A stretch of 64,000 nt of DNA, from contig JARGXX010000099.1 of the NCBI GenBank assembly GCA_030374765.1, positions 1,674,001 through 1,738,000 of the forward strand, read 5' to 3'. Shown piece by piece: positions 48,692-59,250 of this stretch; the first letter of the stretch is position 1; each line of letters starts with the position of its first letter. Below the pieces are notes generated by a model that worked only from the letters and a program-made list of their open reading frames with translations, made no database searches and had not been told where the DNA came from. The stretch comes from Agarophyton chilense. Its lineage: Eukaryota > Rhodophyta > Florideophyceae > Gracilariales > Gracilariaceae. The position numbers were made by a program, and so were the translations under genes.

Positions 48692-50728
48692 CTATTCCCA
48701 TTCCATAACGGAGAGCCAAATTTGGTCAACCTCGTCGCCGAGATCTTCCCCGTGCGGGTCCGCTGACACAGCTCGTTCCCGAGAAAGCGGGGTTTGAGTG
48801 TGCGACACCTCAGTGTGTCGTCCGCGGCAGCGGGTGATCGTCGGCTCTGTAGGCGTTCCGGGTGCGGAGTTCTCCACACGACTCTCCCTAGGCGGGTTTT
48901 CGTCATCTTTTCTGACGTCGTGCTCGGCTGGGTCGCCGGTGATGTCGCTACCCATACGCTGGGGTTGTGACTTCTCTGTCGCCGGCTCGGTCGGGCTCGC
49001 CGTCTCACTGTGAGAACTAGATTCCCTGTTAGGGCGACTGGCTGACGCCGAAACATCGTCCTGCGAAGGAACTAAGTCCTCCTCCCCCTCCTTAGGCGGA
49101 GAGCCAGGAGGCTTGACTACCTCCGGTGGGGGAGTAACTCTGTAAGAGTTCGTTGGCTGGGCCCTTGAGGGAGCGGGCCCAGGTTCGGGAGTATCCGAAG
49201 TTTCCGGTAGGTCGGTTAAACCACGTTCCGGGTGCGGAAGTATAACGGGGAGGGTGTTCGAATCTCCGCCTGACGGGTTAACTTCCGTTGAATCATCCCC
49301 TGTGGAGGGCGTTGGTGCCGACACCACTTCCACATTTGGGTTGGGCGCTCGTGTGATGCGGTCCCTGGAGATCCGTTCGTGGCGGTTAGCGATTTCCAAT
49401 ACCACCGTGTCCGGGTCTACCGAAACCACACGATAGGGTCCGTCCACAATTGGCGAAAGCTTGTGCCTACGTTCCTTTTCAGGATTGTAGTATTCCTTTC
49501 GAAGGAAGACGAAGTCGTCGGGCTCCACCTGAGGTAGAGGTTTGCGAACCCGATTGTCAAAGTCCTTCTTGTAGGCGCGTTGAGCTTTGTCCATTGCTTT
49601 CCGGGCTATCGGCACCATCTTCGTAAGCCACTCCTTCCAGGCTTCTCGGTACAATCCCGGTGACGGGTACGTCGACAGCGTCGGTTGAGCCTCGATGGCG
49701 ACCGGCGGCGGTGTCCTCGACAGTACCAGTTCGAATGGGGATAACGATGTAACCCGATGTACCTGGGTGTTGTATGCATACGTGATAGCGTCTGTGTACA
49801 AGTCCCAATTTTTGGGGTGATCCGCAACATACGATCTCAAAGCGTTGAGTATCGTGCGGTTAAACCTCTCCACCTGGCCATTCCCCTGAGGGTGATACGT
49901 AGTAACAAATAAATTCCTTACATCAAGGATTCGACATACATCCTGAAAGAACTTTGATGCGAATTGCCCTCCGTTGTCGGATAACAACTGCACCGGCGGT
50001 CCATATACGAACACCCAATGGGTCACGAACGCTTGCGCGACGGTAGCGGCGGTGATCCGCTTCAGCGGCACAGTTCTCGTTAGCTTAGAGAATCTGTCAG
50101 AAATGACATGCAGATACCGATGACCTCAGGGCGTCCTGATAAACTCCCCTAGGATGTCTATGGCCACGAATTCGAGTGGAGCCCGTGCCGGGAACAGCGT
50201 CAACTTCTTAGAGTGCTTCCGAAGTTTGACGTCATTCTTGGCGCAATTGGCGCAGGCCCGTCTGACGGCGTAACAATCGAATGCCATTGCCGGCCAGTAA
50301 AAGTCCCTTCTCAACGTGAGGTACAGTTTTCTTCCCCCGGGGTGGGCGCCAACCTTCACATAGTGAGTGAGGTGTAATACACTCTGTTGTAGGGTGTGCG
50401 GCACCACTATCCTCGGGCGAGGTCCAACGGTCCTGATTAGGTAACCCTGATCGTCGTCCTCGAAAGGTAACTGAAATCCTCCGTTGAGGCGAGCCCGAAT
50501 CCGTGTACAGAATGGGTCGAGCTGTTGCTCGCGTATCATCTCCTCTGGAGAGATAGGTATAAAAGAGCCGGTCGGCGAGTCCAGACTCTCGTTGACGAGT
50601 ATATCGTCACAAACATCATCCGTCAGCGGTTGAGCTCCTCCCTCGAGGTCCGATACCATAAAACAATGGGATGTCATCGTCCTCGTAGGGTTCCGTTTCT
50701 GCTGTGGTTCCCAAGCGGGATAGTGCAT
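48692..50728 (-). pseudogene. Integrase region of element B, interrupted by a TGA
   Basis: This is in a different frame from RT/RNase H. The first part (50728-50126) carries the H2C2 zinc-binding region ('HYVKVGAHPGGRK' to 'CANCAK') and the first catalytic Asp ('VAIDILGEF'). An in-frame TGA (50126-50128) follows. The second part (ORF start at 50071) has 'LLSDNGGQF' (second Asp), 'YHPQGNGQVERFN' (catalytic Glu) and the GPY/F module ('DGPYRVVSVDPDTVVLEI'). A Pro/Ser/Glu-rich tail of roughly 200 residues follows. DDE residues are all present, so the lesions are the stop and the frame change near 50640-50700. Confidence 0.9.
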
Positions 50729-53227
50729 CAGCCTGAGTGTTCAGCTTCCCTTTCTTGTACAGGATCTCAAAGTCGAATTCCGACAGTCGGAGACGCCAGC
50801 GCATAAGGCGGCCCGAGGATTCGGAGATCTCCAGGAGCCAAAGCAAGCATGCGTGGTCCGTATGGACTTTGAAACGAGTACCCATCAGATAGGGGCGAAG
50901 TGTAGCCAAGGCCCACACAACGGCTAAACATTCTTTCTCGGAGACCGAGTAGTTCCTTTCATGGACATTCAGGGAACGTGACCAGTACCCAATAGGGTGA
51001 CGTTCACCATCCTCAGAGGATTGGAACAGTGCACACCCTACTTGGTTTGCACTAGCATCGGTGTCCACTTCGTAAGGGAGCCCAGGATTAGGTAGAGCCA
51101 AGATTGGCGGTGATTTTACGGTATTCACCAGTGCCGTGAAGGCAGACGCTTCCGCGTCGCCAAAAGGTTTCAGTTCAACTGGTTGTCCCTTCGTCAGGAG
51201 CCTGTTGAGGGGGGTGGCAATATCCGCAAAGTTCGGGACGAATCGGCGATACACGTTACACAGACCTAAGAAGGATCGCAACTCCGTTTGAGTTTTCGGG
51301 TGTTTTGCTTCCTTCAAGGATTTCACTCGTACTTCATCGATTGAAAGCTGTCCGGGACGGATGATATGACCCAGATACTTAACCGAATCGGTGAAAAACT
51401 CGAACTTCTTGAGTTTCAAGGTGATTCCCGCGTCGCGGAGTATCTTCATTACGTCCCTGACGTGTTCGAGGTGGTCATCCAGGTTGTTGGAGAAGACACT
51501 AATGTCGTCTAAATACACTAGACACGTCCTCTACTTGAAGGGAGCCAACAGAATGTCTATCGCCCGTTGAAACGTTGCAGGGGCATTTGTCAAACCAAAA
51601 GGCATCCTCCGGAATCGGAAAAGTCCTTGATGACACACGACAGCCGTTTTGTCTCGATCTTCCTCCCTAATAGGGACTTGCCAGTAGCCCGAATTGGCGT
51701 CGAGGGTAGAGAAAACAGTAGCGCTCCCAAGGGAGTCGATGTATTCGTCCATCCGAGGAATCTGGTACACATCCTTAATGGTTACCTCGTTCAGGCGTCT
51801 GTAATCGATGCAGAAACGCCACGATCCATCCGGTTTGGGGACTAACACCACTGGTGAGGCCCAAGCGGACTGGGCAGGTTCAATTACGCTCGCTTTAAGC
51901 ATCTTCTCCACCTGAGATTTCTCCTCTTCCCGAGCTTTCGGTCCAGCCCTGTAAGGGTGTTGGGCAATAGGCCGAGTGTTCGGTAACAAGTCAATGCGGT
52001 GTTCTGTAATCCCAATAGTTCCAAGGGAACCATCCCACATGGGGGTAAATTCACAAAGCATGTGCCTCAGCTTCTCCCGATGAGATGCGGGTACATGGTT
52101 GAGATCCCATTTCTCCAATTCCTGAACAGGATCCGTCTGGTCTGCTCCAGTGATAGGGGCCGTAACCTTCTGAGGTTTAAAGTGTTCAGCGTGTGGAGCT
52201 GCAGTCGTATGCTCACCGTCTTCCGCGATTTCGGCAGTGTCCTCCCCCTCCTTAGGGTCCGCCACACCAAGGACCTCTGCGATAGAGATCTTTGTAGGTA
52301 CGACCGGATGCGGGTGTGGAAGAACAGAACCCAGGATCTGGTGTTTGACCAAATGCTGCGTTGTCTTTCCAAAGTTGGCTACCAAAACCTTGAAAGGTTT
52401 ATCCGGTTCCACGGAGACAACCCCATTCGCAAGGGCGAGTTGACGCTGCGTATACAGAGACGGGTTCGGTTGTACCACATGCACACCAATTTGCTTGGTA
52501 ACAACTGTGACCCAAACCTGGGTTTCTGGCGGGATAGCCACTGACTTCGCAACCTTTACCCGTGTAGACACCGGGTCCTTCCTCACAGATTCCTGCGCGA
52601 CAGGGAGAGGAACGCGTGTTCGCGCTGCTCCCTGTAAGGGTTTACGAACGATTGGGATCGTAGACCCGTCTTCGAGTTCCGCAGTTCTATTCCGAGGACG
52701 GATGGCTTCCACGAAGCGGTCGCAAAAGTCACAACCCAGTATGACTGGTGCTGCAAGTGACTTGCATACAATAAACTCTAGTTGAACGAGATAGGAGCCT
52801 AACCTCACCATGAGGGAAATTGTACCCAGTGTCCGTAGCGGGTTGTTGTTCGCATCGGCGATATCCAAACGTAAACGGGTACGAACTTGAACCCGGAGCA
52901 GCGGGGGTAACAATTCAACATGAATTAAGTTAGGAGCGGCTCCTGTACCCAGGACACATATTTGACGAACCAAAAACTGGTTGGACAGGCCGAAGTCGGC
53001 GAATACCTTATAATTCCGCTTGGCAATTACCATAACTCGATCCGGAATACGGAGATTACGGGACCGTATCCACGGGCGACGGAGGACACTAAAGTATCCC
53101 GAGTTAACGTCGGTTTCAGCCGTTTTCCTTGAAAGGATTGTTACAGCTGGGGAGCGAAGCTGGAGCGCCTCGGGCGTCTTCAACTCCGGCTTAGAAGACG
53201 CCCGTCCCGCAGGGGAGACTCCCAAGT
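50616..53227 (-). pseudogene. Protease, reverse transcriptase and RNase H of element B
   Basis: This frame is -1 relative to gag and has no early ATG. The retropepsin motif reads 'LGTGAAPNLI': the catalytic Asp of D-T-G is Gly (codon 52947-52949, GGT). RT follows with 'VPKPDGSWRFCIDYRRLN', 'STLDANSGYWQ' and 'FGLTNAPATFQ'. An in-frame TAG (51531-51533) sits just before the catalytic 'YLDD' (about 51504-51515). RNase H shows 'EVDTDASANQVG', 'SEKECLAVVWAL' and 'VHTDHACL'. The frame ends at 50616 in sequence unrelated to the family, marking a frameshift. Confidence 0.92.
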
Positions 53228-55260
53228 TTAGTTTTTCGAAGCGGACCCCACCGAATTCGGTGCAGCTGCCTCGAAGAGGACCGGTTGTTCCCCGTTCGCG
53301 GGTACAAGTTCTGTATCCCTGTCAGCAAGGTGAGCTCGGAGTATCCTTTGTTCCTCATAGGACCTACTCGGGACTCGAGCTTTCTCCTCAGGGGTCAGAG
53401 CCTCGTACTGAGCGATAATTCGTGAACCCTCCCGCAGGGGAAATGTGCAGTCTGGTGCTTTGTGACCACGGAGGTAACACAAATAGCAAATCAGCTCTGC
53501 CGGGTTCGGTTGTGGACGTGAATCCACGCGACGTGGTGCTGTATCCCTTTATCCGGGGCGAGAGAACCGAGCAGCGGTATTCGCAAAAGGTAGCGATGCG
53601 GCTGGCACCCTCCGTCCGTGGGTATAAAGCGCAGGGTCTTCATCCGTAGTCGGAGCGGATGTCGACGGCAACTCAGACGTACCCATAGATTCGGGGCTAC
53701 TTCCCATGAAGTGAATGCTATCATTGACCCCCACAGGGGCAGGGCCTCCTGCGAGTGACAAAGACGAGTTACCTCCATTGGCGAGGAGTGCACGTGTCGG
53801 CCGACTCTTTCGGTTCTGCCGGGCACGGAGAGTATCCCCCTCAGCCTGGGCGTACTGAACCAGTTCCAAGTAGGTCAGCTTGCGCTTCTCTTCCCGATGT
53901 CGGGCAACCAATGCCCTTATCGAGGGGTCCAAACCATCCACAAACATAGAGCATCTCTCGTAGGCGGGGAATACATTCCCGCATCGGTGAAACGCTTTAT
54001 TCAAGCGAGTTGAATACACCGTTTCGGTTTCCATCGGCTTCTGCCGCGTATCCCTTAATGCAAGGATTGCTTCCTGAATCGCATTTCCAGTAGCGTATGA
54101 CCTCAAGAAGTACTGCACCGCTTCGGGCCAGCACGTGACTCCCCCTTCCGAGGTTCGGGATGATCCACGGACGGAGTTGAACTGGTCTTCAGCCATCCCC
54201 TTTAAGAAATAGGGTAATGCAAGATACGCTTGCGCTTCACTCATACCGAGGATGTCAGCCTCCTGGACGAACCTCGCAAGGAAGTCGAGCACCAGAATTG
54301 CGTCTGTTCCTGTGAACTCCCTCTTCTGTAGGGTGATGCTCAGCCTTTTGATGTAGTCCTTGACCTTACCCGTTCCGCGGGATGTTCGATCTCCCGAACG
54401 GTTATCCAACCGGTAATAGCGGTACGATAGCAGCTTCCGATAGAGAGGATTCGTCGGCTTCAGCTCCCTTAATCCAAGGTGTTTCCTACCCCTTCTTCCG
54501 GGTACGGATTGCCCCTTGAGAGGTGTAAGTAGCCTTCGACCGAGTTGCCTGGGATGACCAGCGTTCGTCTTCACTATCCGAAGATTCGGAGGACGAACTC
54601 GATGGCGAGCGATTGGGATCGGAATCCGATAAATCCTCTTGGAGGTGAACCCTCTTCTTGGACTTGCGGCAGTCCCGTTTAGCGGAGCGGTGTTCTTCGT
54701 CTTCCGAAACGTCGGGTTTATCCTTCGAGGCTTCTGCGTCTCCGTCCATACGGATAATGGCCTCGAGGGTGTCCAGCCGAGCTCGGAAGCGTTCCGCTTG
54801 CACGCGGTGTTCCTCCACGAGGCTCCGGTACTCCTGGATAAAAGACCCCAGGGGTACCAAAGCTTTCCAAAAGGGAGTTCACATCCCTCCTCAGGGTACG
54901 AAGGTCATCGGCGACTCCCCGCACCGGGGCGTCCTCCACCTTGAGGCGGAGGGTAGTAACCTCCTGAAGGAGCTCGACGTGAGCCGCGTTGGCGATATCG
55001 ATTCGAGTCTCCAGGCGCTGTAATTCAGGGTCGGCCCGACTTCGGGATGCTGATGAGGGGGTCTCCACCACTGGAGCTGGGCCCACAGCCACGACCTCTC
55101 GAGGACCTGAAACCACTGAGGGTGCTCTCCGAGTGTCCGGATCGATACCGGAATCGTTCCGACCTTCGGGAATTGAGCTCCTCGACCTAGGCGGGGCCGG
55201 GGGCACTGAATCCGCTTGACGGTTCGATCCAGTCCTGGAACCACGGGTAGGCGGCGACAT
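53228..55260 (-). pseudogene. gag of element B, two frameshifts and a stop
   Basis: Homologous to gag of element A. The segments are 55260-54718 (coiled-coil-like, 'DDLRTLRRDVNSLLES'), 54860-54486 and 54574-53549 (capsid-like), and 53527-53228 (zinc knuckle 'CYLCYLRGHKAPDC', CX2CX4HX4C). Each of the first two joins needs a one-base shift (near 54858 and 54500). An in-frame TAA separates the last two at about 53549. The frame ends at TAA 53228-53230, directly after AAA AAC codons where pol overlaps in the -1 frame. Confidence 0.85.
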
Positions 55261-55467
55261 GCTGCAGACACGACACCGACGATTCGGGGTAACGATGAAA
55301 TTCGATCACGAGATTCCCGGAGAACGGATGACGTAACACAAAACAAAAATAAAAACCAATTCCACCCTTTCCAAAGGGGACCACTACAACAAATCTTCAC
55401 GACGGTGCTTCCTCTTCCAAGAGATATTCCAACACGTGGATGGCCAACCCAAAAGTCCGAGAACGGA

Positions 55468-55485
55468 TTCTAAGTCGGGAGACCA
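55468..55485 (-). other. Primer-binding site of element B
   Basis: The same 18 nt as at 3448-3465, lying 2 nt inside the 5' LTR and ending in CCA on the tRNA-like strand. Conservation against diverged surroundings supports the PBS assignment. The donor tRNA is unidentified. Confidence 0.75.
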
Positions 55486-55487
55486 CT

Positions 55488-56403
55488 TGTGGAGCAAAAC
55501 CCGGCGACGGGAAGTGCTCTCAAGGTGTTCGAAGCCTTGCTCCCTGGGGGGAGGCAGACTCAGAGACAGAGCTCTCCGTTCCACCCATAGTGTGGGTTGT
55601 AACTCCCACGGGGGATTCCGGCAGTACCGACGGAGGTGAGGGGTAGAAACCGTTGGATCGGGAATGGGTATGGGTATCCCAAAGAATGGGGGAAAATCCG
55701 GCGAACAGGAAAAACGGGGCGAGGGTCGGGCACTAACAGGCACCGGACCCGATAACCAGAAAGGGGCGAAACAACAAAAGAAACCCAATACAGGGGCGAA
55801 AACCTGTCCTCGAAAGGAAACACAAAAAGCACGCAACAAGTAAGCAGAACCCCCACGGGGTATCGTGCACGCAGGTCGTCTGAGCGGTCCCAAGGGAGTG
55901 GTTGCACGGAACCCAAACGTGGGCACTCTCCAAGTGGAGTCCTGTCCCTACGCAGGCGTTGCTAATTAGAGCCCGTTCCGGGTTGTAAGGCCGAAACGAT
56001 GGCGACGAAGAACCTCTGAAGGTATCGAAGACCAACCTTGGTTACCATTTACTTTGAGCTTCGGACTGTCAGATCTCATCTCCCTAAGTAGGGCCCACTA
56101 ACTAAACTCTACAGTAGTGCACACCTGCTCAGGGCCATACACGTGGAGATCCCACTGTCAGGGCCCAAAAGTCCAACGTTCTAACAAATATCCGAAAATC
56201 GGTGCCAAAATTAAGCCACGTGTATCACGGGGCCAATCCAACCATGGGCCATCGGAATTTTCACTTCATAGGCGAACTCTAACCAGAAAACAGTGCCACC
56301 TCAGCACACCTTAGAAGGGATCATAGTCATAACCCTCGGAGGGTTCAATCCTCATTCTATGAGTTGCATCTTCAAGTATCCCCTAACTGGGCGTTGCTCT
56401 ACA
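55488..56403 (-). repeat. 5' LTR of element B (916 bp)
   Basis: The partner of 44608-45523, with the same ends and the same length. It is followed on the outside by the GGCGC target duplication (56404-56408). Confidence 0.93.
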
Positions 56404-56778
56404 GGCGCGGCACCGAACATTAGATCTGAACCTCTCTCTTACCAGCTCTGTAACTCAGGCAAACAAACACCCTTTTACACCAACTTTCTGCTTGGACGAT
56501 TTCTCGAGGTTTGGTGTGTTGCTGCGCGATTGCGAACGGGCCAAACGAGCCCTCAGTGCAGCAGTAAGATCCACACGAAGTTCATCAGAACTAGACAGCG
56601 GTTTTTCTCGCGATAGGCACTGGAAAGTAGTTGAAAAACGTTTCAAGAACCCGTCAGACGATTCAAAGCGAAATTTTACTGGGCGGCTGGTTGAGGTAGA
56701 TTCAAAGAAAAGGTCTCCCTGTTTTAGGTCTACTACTGTGTTGAAAAAGCAATTTACAAGCGGTAAGAAAGATTTTGT
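56404..56778. other. Host sequence between element B and the long-TIR transposon
   Basis: It begins with the target duplication. A plus-strand frame (56492-56842) contains 'LLRDCERAKRALSAA', which resembles a segment of Hsp70 chaperones. The match is short and the surroundings do not continue it, so at most this is a gene fragment. It runs into the terminal repeat of the next element. Confidence 0.3.
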
Positions 56779-58481
56779 CGTACAATCACCTCTGGGGTAT
56801 GCTACTGTCTTGTCTCGAGAGCGTGCTGACGCTCAACCGTAGGGAGCGTGCTGACGCTAAACCTTAGAATGTAGACGTAATAAACCTCGATGGTAACAGG
56901 GCATCGTGAAAACGCACAGGGGTAAACGGCTGGGCAACTAGCCTATACAGTGCAGGTGAACGATGGTAGGCGTCGACGCGCGGTAAAACCTATGTGGTAG
57001 TTGAGAAACAATGAAACAAAAGGTATAGTTGTGACCCAAGTGGTGCCTGTCTTTATCAGACTAGGATGGAGAAGGTGCAGTTCTCTATATTCAGTGGACT
57101 GCACTCTCTAGATCACCCGGGTGCCAGCAAGGCACAGTCTCTGACCTAGTGTCAGAGACCTGGCCAGCACTGGCTACAGTATCAGGTGGCCACTCCACTA
57201 CTGTACGAAAATAAATATAATTACAATTACAATTACTAACAATCACTCAACCAGAAGGTACATGTCAACACTACACGTGGCTGACAACACCTAGATGGTA
57301 GCTCGCCCGGAGCTGCGTGGCCGATGATCCCTCGCATCCATCACGTACAAGGTTAGTGTAGTTTATCGAAAACCTCAAAGGTCAAACTTTCTCCAACTAT
57401 ACGACACCATGCCTTTGCAAAATTGTTTCCATAGTATAACGATTATCATTTTCGTCGACAAAATGATTGTAAATTTCGATACAAATGCAGCCAAGAAAAT
57501 TTCCATTCGTTCAAAGGAAGATCCTGGTGTTTCAAAAATGTTGCCCAAAAATTTCCACTTCCCTCCATGCTTTAGCGTAGTAAGAAGCATATAAAATATA
57601 TCTTTTGAAGTAAACGAATATTTCTTTACGTTCCCTGTATTCCACTTTTCATCAACCATGATTGAAACAACCAACCAAATTTCATCTAATTCTTTAGATG
57701 AAAAATTACACGTTTGTAAAATACTTGCTGACCCATTACGCAAATAGAAAGAATCGTAAATTGGACATTGAGAATCATTTTCTTTATCAGAATTATTGAA
57801 AAAGAGTCGAGCAGAGTGCTGGCGGAGTTCTGATTTATTTCTCTATTTCTGTCGTATAGTGGCAGAAGGTTTGACCTTTGAGGTTGTCGATATACTACAC
57901 TGACCTTGTAGGTGATGGATGCGAGGGATCATCGGCCACGCAGCTCCGGGCGAGCTACCATCTGGGTGTTGTCAGCCACGTGTAGTGTTGACATGTACCT
58001 TCTGGTTGACTAATTTTTAGTAATTGTAATTGTAATTATATATTTTTTAGTACAGTAGTGGAGTGGCCACCTGGCACTGTAGCCAGTGCTGGCCAGGTCT
58101 CTGACACTAGGTCAGAGACCGTGCCTTGCTAACACCTCCCGGGTGATCTGGAGAGTGCAGTCCACTGAATATAGAGAACTGCACCTTCTCCATCCTAGTG
58201 TGATAAAGACAGGAGCCACTTGGGTCACAACTATACCTTTTGGTACATTGTTTCTCAACTACCACACAGGTTTTACCGCGCGTCGACGCCTACTATCGTT
58301 CACCTACACGGTATAGGCTAGTTGCCCCGCAGTTTGCCCCTGCGGGTTATCACGGTTTCCTGTTACCATCGAGATTTATTTCGTCTACCTTCCAAGGTTG
58401 AGCGTCACTTCGCTCTCTACGGTTGAGCGTCACCACGCTTCCGAGGCAAGACAATAGCATACTCCATAGGTGATTGTACGA
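56779..58481. mobile_element. DNA transposon with ~630-bp terminal inverted repeats
   Basis: Bases 56779-57406 are repeated in reverse complement at 57850-58481 with moderate divergence. Both ends begin CGTACAATCACC, followed by short GGTTGAGCGTCA-type subrepeats. The 443-bp centre holds most of a transposase-like N-terminal fragment, so this is a deletion derivative that relies on another copy. The outer ends also match 5211-5275. I could not fix the target duplication, so the superfamily is not proven; the ORF suggests PIF/Harbinger-like DDE. Confidence 0.75.
57375..57743 (-). pseudogene. Transposase N-terminal fragment (HTH region)
   Basis: 122 codons. The central part, 'TSKDIFYMLLTTLKHGGKW' followed by 'FLGNIFETPGSSFERM', has the helix-turn-helix pattern found at the start of DDE-type transposases of the Tnp4/PIF-like kind in algae and oomycetes. 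The frame runs into the left inverted repeat and stops, so the catalytic DDE part is missing. Confidence 0.6.
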
Positions 58482-59250
58482 AAATGTACAGCGCACACGG
58501 GTCCAAAAAATGGTGCTGATACTATTTTAACCTTCTTGGTCGACTGTAGAAATTAAAAGGGGTTAAAATAGTCTTGTATGTGTTTGTGTTTACTAAAGTT
58601 TCACGGGTGGCTATGCTTGATGAAGATATATCTCACCAACCACCCGATTTACGGTAGTGGTCCTTGCCACGTAACCATGGGCAGGTAGACTTGAGTCACG
58701 CCTCCCTGTCTATTTAATACCATCTACGAAATACTAAATTTGCGGAAAGCTAAAATAGTCGCTAATTAAACCACTGTAGTACACGGTGCCTGCAGAGAAT
58801 CACCCAGGTCCACCACGTGGCATAATTAACTCATCGTAATAGCTTACTATACTACAGTACTTGTCCGTTCGAGAAGTGTCAGCAACTGTGACTGACAATG
58901 CGCGTTGATGTCTTATGTATTACTCTGTACTCTATTTTATGTTTCGTTATTGTTATGCGTATTTGTAATTGAACAACAGACGATTACGTCAAACTGCTGT
59001 TGTTTTAGAGCTACTTCCTGACCGTTGGTACCTTACTTAACAGGATACGACGCCCTGTTGGACCACAGAAGGAGGAATCATCGAAGTTGTAAACAATTGT
59101 ACTGTGTTTGTTGTCTAAAAAATTGCTACCGCTGTTCCTGTGAACGCACCTTCGTCCCGAGACAGAGCTCAATAGCGCACATACGATTGTACTCTCTTCG
59201 TGTTCATCGACATTCCGGAATAACGGTAACTACGTGAGTACACATTTAAA
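58482..59250. other. Region before the copia gag, probably containing its 5' LTR
   Basis: No gene. A 12-bp perfect inverted repeat (58521-58532 with 58561-58572, 28-nt loop) lies near the left side. The 5' LTR of the copia element should fall here, but the matching 3' LTR is outside the window, so I cannot mark its ends. I found no convincing initiator-Met-type PBS before 59251. Confidence 0.4.

Larger units (their letters stand above)
44608..56403 (-). mobile_element. Complete Ty3/gypsy chromovirus (element B, 11.8 kb)
   Basis: A full-length minus-strand LTR retrotransposon. Order in element orientation: 5' LTR (56403-55488), PBS, gag (55260-53228), pol in the -1 frame (protease, reverse transcriptase, RNase H, integrase with GPY/F module), a disordered stretch, a chromodomain (48141-47851), an opposite-strand ORF (45734-47461), PPT, 3' LTR (45523-44608). 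A 5-bp target duplication proves one insertion event. LTRs differ at roughly 30-35 positions by eye (about 3-4 %), so insertion is not very recent. Gag has two frameshifts and a stop; pol has a stop in RT, a frameshift after RNase H and a stop in integrase; the protease Asp is changed. This copy cannot move by itself. Confidence 0.93.

Noticed and set aside
56492-56842. Hsp70-like segment 'CERAKRALSAA'
   Set aside because: Only about 15 residues match and neither side continues in any frame; it is too short to call a gene or pseudogene.
59024-59042. TGGTACC... as primer-binding site of the copia element
   Set aside because: Only the first six bases resemble an initiator-Met-type site and no LTR end (CA) precedes it.
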